Source of the DNA: Chionis minor
Taxonomy: Eukaryota; Chordata; Aves; Charadriiformes; Chionididae
NCBI GenBank assembly: GCA_013398295.1
Contig: VZSF01008910.1
Coordinates: 1,273-65,272 of the forward strand
Length of the DNA: 64,000 nt
Reading direction: 5' to 3'
In this document: one piece after another, positions 55,711 to 64,000 of the stretch
Position numbering within the stretch: position 1 is the first letter of the stretch
How the letters are laid out: every line of letters begins with the position of its first letter
Made by a program: the position numbers and the translations under genes
The notes under the pieces: model-generated
What the model was told of the DNA's origin: nothing
The model's database searches: none
The model's input: the letters and a program-made list of their open reading frames with translations, nothing else

Positions 55711-58700
55711 GAGGAAAAAATCTGCCTTTCAAAATGCAGTGGTTCAATCATTAAAAAATAAAACTTCACCACAGCCGGTCATACTTAAAAAAAGAAAAAG
55801 AAAAAGTAAACCTCCATCCGTAACCTTGGTGGAAGCAGAGAAAAGACACAACCGTGATCACTGGAGAGAGTGTTTTGCTTCTTAGCTGAAAAACCTGGCT
55901 GATGTCAGTGTTCTCCAGATCAGATCATTACCTTGTTACAGAGGGTGGTACGTCCTGGCGCATCACTTAGATATGCAAAATAAACTTCATGGGTTTTGGC
56001 TGCTCTTTGTAAGCATATCACGTGCTTACGAAAGAAGAAAAGACACCGTTTCGTACTGTGGTCAAGAGGATCTTTTGAAAGAGATTTCTCTTTGTTGTGA
56101 GTCCAAATGCAGGTCTCGCAGCCCGCGGCTGTGGCTTGTGAAGCTCCAGGGTCATGTTGCCCCGGCACAGCTGCCAGCACTGGTGAGGATCCGCGGCCAC
56201 CGCAGGAGGAGGGCAAACTCATGGGGAGTGGAAACAAGAGCCTGGCTTTTACACATGCCAAGGAAGAAATCTTTTATTTGGAAGTTTTTCAACACCTGGC
56301 TTGAGATGTCCACGTCGTACAGCCTCTAAAAATGTCATCCCTCTTGCTGCTGTTCTGTGACCAAAGCTCAGCAGATATAACCTTGTACCAAATAGGGTAA
56401 AATTAAGCTCTACTGGGAGACCCTTAAGTGCTAAGAGCTGACAAATGTGCAGATCTTTGATATTGCTTGTGCTTGATATTGTCTTGTGCAAGAGGCACCC
56501 AAAAAAGTCAACCTTCCTGGACCACAGAGTGCAAACCAGCGCATCCATTTCTTTCCAGGCCAAACAAGCAAGAAAAGTGTAGCCTTGTTTCATATTCTTC
56601 CTCACTCAGTTTCTTCTGAGTTAAACATTTTAGTTTGCAGCTGGTGCTGACTGTTCGGGAGTGGGACTCTGCTTTCAGCATTGGTCCATTAGGTCTGTAG
56701 TTTGTTCGCTATTTATTACTCCTTCAGACTTCGCTTTAATTTAACAAGCAGTTTCATCTGTCTGCAGTAAATAAATAAATAACTTAGAACATTTCCTTTC
56801 CAAAGCCACATTTGCCAAGTCAAGGATGTATTACCATTTTGTTGAGGCACAGCACTGGTAAAGAAAGTCATTGTATCTCTGGAGAGCACACTTCATTCAT
56901 TTCACAGTGGGTGGTTCTTGATTATCCAAGTTGAGCTTCTTAATAAAAGAAACTGTTGTTGGAAATAAGCTGTAATTTAGCAAATATTCTTAGCGCAGAA
57001 GTTAATAACCTGACCATTTTAGAGGCAGCGCTTTTCAGATTTTACATCTCACTTTGAGGCTATGAGAAAGTGCAACTTCTCTCATCAGTTCCTAAAAGGC
57101 AAACCTAAAAGACATTTTCTTGACTTGGGCAGAACCTCCATTTGTTGTCATCTCAAACAGCTGAAAGTTTCTCCAGTCTCAAATCACTTCTCTCTCCTTT
57201 TTCTCATTGTTTTTAAAACAAGAAATTTCAATGCAGAATAGGTTCCTAATAAGGAACAAAAGGAATCGAGAATGAAGAGCACAGAATTTCAAGTTGGCTC
57301 CGAACAGAGAGTTGCGCAAGCGAGGAAGTCAGCAGGAGCACCAGGAGGTGATGTTTTAGCCTGCTTGTAGCTTTTGCGAGGAATGATCTCAGAAATGTGA
57401 AATTCCTAAGCGTTAATCCAACTGAGAATCCGTGTCCCAGTCAATTTATTGCCAGTCTTCCATAAGGGAAAATCCAGATGCCCATCTTATCGGTACCCGG
57501 CGCCTCTGTTTGCATAAGGCTCAGTGCGAGGCAGCAGGTGGGACTGGCACGCATCGCCCTGGCTCATGTGGGAGTCTCTGCCTTACATTCATTAAACGAG
57601 ATTTTTCCAAAGAGCAGCACACACAGAGTTGGCAGCAGGTCTGGGTAGGCTTTATGTCTTCCTGGATCAAGGACATTCTCTCAGACTGGTAAACAACGGC
57701 TCCTTCTCTGTGCTTCACTGAACACATCTGGGTATAGAGTTATTAAGCAAATGCCCTTTGATTCATGATGGGGAATGGTAAGTAGCTCTCTACGTGTTTA
57801 CCAAACCGCATGCTATGGAAGATGACTAATAATTTATCAACATACAGTATGCATTTACTGCACATCAGGACTTAAACTAAATTGGTCCCAGATCTGAAAT
57901 AAAATATGAAAAGCAAAGAGATGAGAATAAAAACAGTTCTAGTACGAGGTTTCTGATCCCATGGGCACAAAGATGGGAGACGTGAAGAACTATTCACTGC
58001 TGCTCCTGTCCACCCGGGAATGTTTCACTGACCCAGGGAGCCCAGGAGGTGTCTAATTGACTCTGCTTTTTTTTAGCAAATGGATAATTGATGGGCTGTT
58101 TGTAAATGACATTCTCGTGGTTGGTTGGCTATCCACTGAAATCTGTCTGAAGTGATGGTTGGAGGCACTGGCGAGCTCCGGGCCGTTCGCAGAGGAGCTG
58201 GGGTAGACAGAGCGGAAGCGCACGTGGCCTCCTTGGGGATGGCTGGGCAGGCACGTCGGGAGGGGGAGCTTCTTGGGCCAGTTTCACTGCTCTGGCAAGA
58301 ACAGGCTTTTTCACAGCCAGAAGAGAAACCTGCTGAGCGCAGGCCAGCCAGCTCCTGCGTGCTGACCTCCCCGCACCGCAGCATCCCTTGGCTGGCACGT
58401 GTGCTCTCCGTTGCGCTCTCTCACTTCCACCACCAGCATTTTTCACTTCTTTTCCTGCTTTTCCAGCTGATTATCATTTGTCCTTTTCCAGGGCGTTGCT
58501 CTGTTGGGGCCTTTTCTTTCTGTGGTAGACGAAATTCCCTCTTATTGTTTGTGTTTATTAAGTTATTTATCAATTATTGCTGCTGCAATTCAAATAGCTC
58601 CTGGCCCTTCTCCCTGGGCAACCTTCACACCCTCCATGCTCACCCCATGGAGTCAGAATTGCAGGTCCCTGCCGGAGCAGCTCTCGTTGCAGAGTTACAT

Positions 58701-60183
58701 CCACAGATGTGGAAAATAATTTGAACGGAACCTCGTGCAAGGAGTGGTGCAAAGGGGACCACTGTCCCACCAGCTGCTGCAGCTTGGTCCTGCGTTCCTC
58801 CATCTCCATAGCTCAGGACCCTCCTGGCTACATCCCAGACCCCTTTGCACGTCTCCAGCGGGCCCAAGCTCCAGCCCTGGCACAGCAGAGAATTAAAGAC
58901 AGCAAAACCCACCCCCCACCCTTCTCTTTGGGGGCCTCATGTCGGATAACGGAGGTGTGGAAGGCTTTGGGGGATGGATGTCAGAACTCAGGGAGCAGCC
59001 GAAACATACAAAGGCAAAGGGAGAAACAAAATTTAGGGAACCGAATTGATGTAGAGTATCTCCACACAATCAGAGTGTGGGAAGGATTTATCCCAGCTTG
59101 GAAAATGGCAGAGAGTGAAACGCAGGGACGTTGCCTCTGCACAGCTCTCTTCACCTGAAACCGCAGTCCAGAGAGGCTTTTATGTGCTTTACCCCAGCCC
59201 AGGATTTTCTGATGTCTCTAATAGCTGGTCCACATGGTAACTCTCTTGAAACTGCGGATTATCAGTGCAAATCAAGTTGGCTCAAGCGCTTTATGTCAGA
59301 TGTAGACTTTTTTTGATCAGAAAGTAGAGTCAGAGCTTCAAATCCAGCGTGCAGACAGGCAAGTACTTCTTTGGAAAATGACTAGATCCAGTGGAATAAT
59401 GTTCATCTGCTTTAATTGTCATGCAGCTGGGTTCTGCCTTGCCTCATTATGTTACTATTAGGTGCATTAATATTTTTTTTGACTAAGCCACATTGAAACT
59501 GTAGATTGATCTTGCGGCGCTGTGGAGACCATGCTGGCTTCCTGGAGCGCCTGGAAATGTTTTGCGTTTTGATGTGAAAGAAGATGAAAGGAATGAGAGT
59601 CATCAGGCAGCTATCCTGTGTGGTACCGTGCAGTTTGGTGTGATGTTTTCAGAGAAGGATTTGATGTGGAGCATGGTAGGATGGAAGGAGTCCATAGCCA
59701 GAATAAGTCAGGATACAGTCATGGCAAGACAAAAGATATATAAAATGAAAAGCTGCAAGTTCAGCTGACTTCAGATTTTTAATGGAAGATCTTTGATTTG
59801 TAAAAAGTCCAGAGTCTAGAAGTGAAGGGTGTGGATATCATTAATTTCAGCTGTTGCCTGGTCTCCTGCATCCATACATCTAACACGGACTGAAAATCTG
59901 TTTCTCTGCAATAACTACGCGTACCAGATATGTTCTCCGTGTTGTAATTTTTTTTCATATTGGGATGACTTTACTGGCTGGATTTTAGTAAAAAGATGAG
60001 TTAGCTTTTCCTAGGAGAGGGCAGCCTGGGTGCAGGGTAGTCCTGGAAATCGGGGGAAGCTCAGCCTTGCAGAGAGCTCAACTCTGCCTGGTAGATCTGG
60101 AGGTTAACTCAAAAAACTGAAGTCGCATGCAGGAAAGACTTATTATTTTTAATGTGTTGATTTGAAGAGGGAGGGCAGATTTT

Positions 60184-60231
60184 TTTGGTTTTGTTTGTTT
60201 GGTTTTTTGGTTTTTTGTTTTTTTTTTTTTN
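60184..60231. repeat. T/G-rich low-complexity tract ending in an N
   Basis: TTTGGTT-type units end in 13 T bases and then an N at 60231. Unlike the other two Ns there is no obvious duplicated flank, so this may be an unresolved homopolymer length. Confidence 0.8.
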
Positions 60232-63227
60232 AATATATATAACTTTCAGTTAGAGAAAGATGAGCTTGAGATCAGCCTGATTGCCACCATGGGGGACGTG
60301 GGATGGGCTCCTTGATTTCTGGACACTGAGACGTTTTGTTCCTGGCTCTGCTGTACGAACAGCAGTGACTGAGCAGTAAGAGCACTTGCAAGTGGTTTTA
60401 GTGCTCTTGACTTAGCCAAGGGAATCCAGCAAGGACTCAGCCTGCATTTTAATTGCCACAGCATGAAAAGCGTGCAGCAGCGACGGGGTGGTTTCAGAGG
60501 AGATGAGGTTGGTATTTGACGGGAGTCCACGGCTTGTTGCTCACTGTCGTGCCCAGAGCAGCTCTCCTCTCTTGTGCTGAGGACGCTGATTGTACCCTCA
60601 CTTCGTCAATGGTTTCACTAAACATCTAGAAGCACTTTGCCAGCTGTTGTTTAAGGATGTAACTAAATATAGATCCAGCCTTTCATCTTCATGCAGCGTC
60701 TTTTAAAGTGTGACTTCTCATTTCAAAAGCTCCTTGACTGGGTGGGGTTTTTCCTTGTGCTCTGTACCAGCTCAGACCATCATTTGGGTTTCTTTCTATG
60801 ATGGTTGTGAACCTCAGCTGAGGTGCCTTCGGCACGTTATTCACTGTGTGCTCTGTTCAGTCTTGGGGGGAAAAAAAAAAATCGTCTTTTTCCCTCATAA
60901 CATAATCTTTACTCCATTTTATCTTTTAAAAATTTACCTGACCAGCTGGGATCAAGGCTAGAATACCTCTAACATCTGTTTCTCCTATCAAGTGAAATCA
61001 AAGCTGCTGAACTCCGCAGGGCTGGCTGCTGATTGAAGTGCAATCACTCCTAATCACTGCAGCCTGCAGGCAACTGGCTTCTGGCGCTTCTGGAAGCCAA
61101 CGGCCAAAGCTGACCAGAGGGCAGGCTGGGAGAGCCTCGCGGAGACAGGTGGCTTTGGCCCTCTGGCTCAGAAGGACTAGTGGGGAATGTTAATGGGCTG
61201 AGGGAAGAGCTGCAAGGAACTAATTAATATGAGCCTGAGGCACAGAGAGAAATTGATGGTTGATGCCAGTGGGCTGGAGGAGTAGCAGGAGCCTGGGGGT
61301 GGAAAGGTAAGTGAGAAACAAGGGTGAAATGAGAGGGGAGAGGCAGGAGCCCCTATCCTGGGGAGGTCTATGGACCCAGCTCTTTCTAAGGTCGTTTGCT
61401 GTGTAGGAATTGGCAGCTACTTGAGGTGCTGCTGGGTTTGCTCCATACCTTTGGTTTCAGGATGAGCTTGAAGCACCCTTGTTTTAGGGAAGAAGACTTT
61501 TTCTTGAGGCAGTAGTTAAGGCACAACTCCCTAGCCCCTTTCCCTTTGCTGCCTTCTGGTGTCAGCTTGGGACGGGGTGAAGCCTCTGCTTCTGGCCCCC
61601 TTTTCTCCAGCCCTGTGGCATGTGGGGGCTCGCTGCCCTTGAACCCCGCAGCCCTGGCGTTGGGGAGGTGATCAGGGACCTGAAGCCCCTTTCAGAAAGT
61701 GGCGTCGAGTCTCGTGGCAACGAAGACCTTGCGTGGTGGAACGGGTGGGTTTGGTGAGCGGCGGGGGCTGGCAGGGTGCGAGGGGGGACGCTGCCCAGCT
61801 GGTGCTGGAGGGCAGCCTCCTTCGGAGGAGAATTAGCTCCTATTAGAACTAAGCTTCAGTTTAATTATTTTAGCTACGCTGGGATAATTTCAATTAGCTC
61901 TTGCCATCTGATGCTATCTCTCCTGTTTTGCTTAGGCAGCGTTTGCCCTGGTTTTTTGCTCTTGTACTTGGAGCACGTGGAGTCTGCCACGACTAAAAGC
62001 CTTGCCTGTTTTCCAGGCGCTTTACGTTTATGCTCTGTGTCCCATAGTTTATCAGATTGTTCAGGATGCTGAAACAGCTCATTGGAAGCAGTTTCTTTTT
62101 GATTAAACCTCATCTGTGGTGTGGAGGTTGGGCTCGTTTCTCTGCCTCTCTTATCGCACCAGAATCAACTTTCAGCCAGGCGCATCCTCTCAGATGATTA
62201 CAAACACTCTCCTAAAGTCCTGTCGTGTTGTCCCTCCCCTCCGTGGCAGTCGCTTAGCAACTGCATCCCGTCACGTCACACGTGTGATGGAATGAACGCG
62301 CAGGCAATATCTCTCAACTGGGGGGAAAAAGCATGCTTTGAAAAGGAAGAAGGTTAAATAGAGAAAATAAGCCCTGTGAGCCTTTGTAGAAGCAACTTGT
62401 TCCCCTGGGGTAAGAAGAAAAACTTCACCCAAAAATCTTTGCTTAGGTTGTCTTGCTCAGGTAATGGGAGAGTGGCCTCCTCTCAGGCAGGTCACAGCCC
62501 TAGAAGGGCCTCGTGGGCATGTTCTCTGTTCAGGGATGGGGCTGCTGACTCCCCGTTCCCTGGTTTGTCCTGGGGGCCATACTGTTATAGGTATTAAGAT
62601 TAAAGGAAAAAAAATATATATATTGTATTTTGTTTCCCTTCCCACACCATCTACAACTCTGGGGTCGCAGTACCACCTGTCTTTTATCTTCTTCCTTCTT
62701 CCCTCTCTTCATTTTTTTATTTATTTATTTCAATTTCTAGGCAATGCGTGATGCTATCATGTCTCGTTTTTCTTTCTTCTTTTTTTTTTTTTTTAAATAT
62801 GCATTAGCTGTGTAATTACATCATTTAAGCCACTCTGCCATTCCTGTCCTGCTTTGAGGGGCCAGTTGTTACAGAGATGGCTATGGCTTCTTTATCCCAC
62901 AGAAGTAAAACATCTGCTTTGATCTTTCATCATGGACAGGAGCTTGGCCTGGAGACCTCGGCTCACTCGTAGCTATTCTCTGTTGGTTTTAGCCTAACCA
63001 ATCTCCCAAGTGATTGGAAATGTCAGAGAGGTTGCGATAGCGTGATCTGAAGGATTGCTTCTGGTCAACATCAAAGTAAACATGTGGTAGTCTCGTAATA
63101 ATTAAAACCAGCTCAGCTAATCGATATGTCTCAGTTTAGCTAACTCTTGCTCAAGTTCAGACTTTCTCTTTAATTAAACTTGCTTCACTGACCTTTTATT
63201 CCTTTGCTTGCATCAATAATGCCATCC

Positions 63228-63249
63228 ATTTGCATATATTAATGCAAAG
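63228..63249. promoter_or_regulatory. Inverted pair of POU octamer-like motifs
   Basis: ATTTGCAT at 63228-63235 faces ATGCAAAG at 63242-63249 across six A/T bases. ATTTGCAT is the canonical octamer, and the second site matches seven of eight bases on the other strand. It lies in an AT-rich stretch with no CR1 text. Function is inferred only from the motif. Confidence 0.25.
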
Positions 63250-63546
63250 GGAAGGATGCACTCAAGCCAGCTGCATGGGAAATCTTGATTATACAACTTT
63301 GTGAGGAAAAGGCTGATTTGCCAGGAAGGTTCGTGATGCATTTTCAAGAGATAGACAGTCTCAGCTACGAGAAACTAGTTCAACTCCTTTACAGGAACTG
63401 GAAGGGTGTTGGCAATGTGTCCAGACTTCTGGTACTGTGGAATATTGTATGTTTCCTCTGGTGATCTTCCACAGGCTCTTGCTTTGTTTACTCCACAGCG
63501 AGATGCTGGTTTGTTATGGAGGGAGCAGGGATCCCCATTTACTATA

Positions 63547-64000
63547 AATCACAGAATCCCCTAGGTTGGAATGGACCTTTAAGATCATCAAGTCCAATCA
63601 TCACCCCAACACTGCCCAACCCACCCCTGACCCGTGTCCCTCAGAGCCACGTCTGCCCGGCTGGGAAACACCTCCAGGGATGGCGACTCCACCACTGCCC
63701 TGGGCAGCCTCTGCCAATGCTTCACAACCCTTTTAGTGAAGAGTTTTTTCCTAATATCCATCCTAAACCTCCCCTGGCACAACTTGAGGCTGTTTCCTCT
63801 TGTCCCATCGTCTGTTCCTTGGGAGAAGAGACTGACCCCCCCTGGCTACACCCTCCTCTCAGGCAGTTGCAGAGAGCGAGAAGGTCTCCCTTCAGCCTCC
63901 TCTTCTCCAGGCTGAACAACCCCTGGTCCTTCAGCCGCTCCTCAGGAGACTTGTGCTCCAGACCCCTCACCAGCTTTCTTGTCCTTCTTGGACATGCTCC
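63547..64000 (-). mobile_element. CR1 LINE fragment, minus strand, runs out of the window
   Basis: It starts atcacagaatcccctaggtt, then gacctttaagatcatcaagt and ccaatcatcaccccaacac. The minus-strand translation gives CR1 ORF2 phrases: [20 protein letters not shown] and, in another frame, [20 protein letters not shown]. The frame shift shows it is dead. The left end on the + strand is the CR1 3' terminus, and the rest continues past 64000. Confidence 0.93.

Larger units (their letters stand above)
55295..63540. other. Intergenic stretch, mostly AT-rich
   Basis: About 8 kb with no recognisable exon or CR1. It holds a 22-base A run (55689-55710), a T/G-rich tract ending at the N (60184-60230), short (TTTA)n near 62706-62730, and an inverted pair of octamer motifs at 63228-63249. 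Confidence 0.5.

Noticed and set aside
55613..55885. Lysine-rich 90-codon open frame
   Set aside because: Created by a 22-base A run and A-rich flank. No plausible gene context.
1..64000. CRISPR arrays, bacterial operons, tRNA or rRNA genes
   Set aside because: No regularly spaced repeats of that kind, no cloverleaf-like gene seen by eye, and the DNA is clearly vertebrate.

Overview
The window is vertebrate nuclear DNA and almost certainly from a bird. It has short exons separated by long introns with GT/AG borders, no dense coding, and many CR1 retroposons whose 3' ends carry the bird-typical repeat seen as ATTCTATG (or its complement CATAGAAT). The CR1 sequence style fits a neoavian bird, but I cannot name a species. 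Three single N bases (20171, 46315, 60231) mark contig joins in a draft assembly.

Two protein-coding genes are supported, both on the + strand. (1) Positions 832-14734 hold thirteen exons of SLC6A14, the Na+/Cl- coupled neutral and cationic amino acid transporter ATB0,+. Every splice junction keeps frame, giving 624 residues plus a stop. Only the short first coding exon is missing, probably upstream of base 1. A 3' UTR of about 1.45 kb follows, with a poly(A) signal at 16162-16167 and a strong hairpin at 14917-14956. Intron 12 holds a decayed copy of the end of exon 12. (2) Positions 34407-38802 hold four exons of a FAM162-family gene (147 residues, mitochondrial single-pass protein family), starting in a CpG-rich promoter. 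The two genes have unrelated jobs (plasma-membrane amino acid uptake; mitochondrial/hypoxia-apoptosis family) and no functional link is implied.

Layout: 1-430 degenerate minisatellite; 832-16190 SLC6A14 with a CR1 in intron 10; 16200-34300 intergenic with CR1 copies at 18292, 19257, 24951 and 26930 and a perfect 1706-bp duplication either side of the N at 20171; 34330-39670 the FAM162-like gene; 39670-64000 intergenic with no recognisable gene. The last part contains a 51-bp tandem repeat, a second N-flanked duplication (46010-46619), a pyrimidine tract and possible LTR remnant, a CpG-rich block at 47860-48110, a probable solo LTR at 50386-50918, and CR1 copies at 53196, 54747 and 63547.

Both N-flanked duplications look like unmerged contig ends, not real biology. 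The most interesting biological observations are the ghost exon in SLC6A14, the 3' UTR hairpin, and the FAM162-family gene sitting beside SLC6A14.
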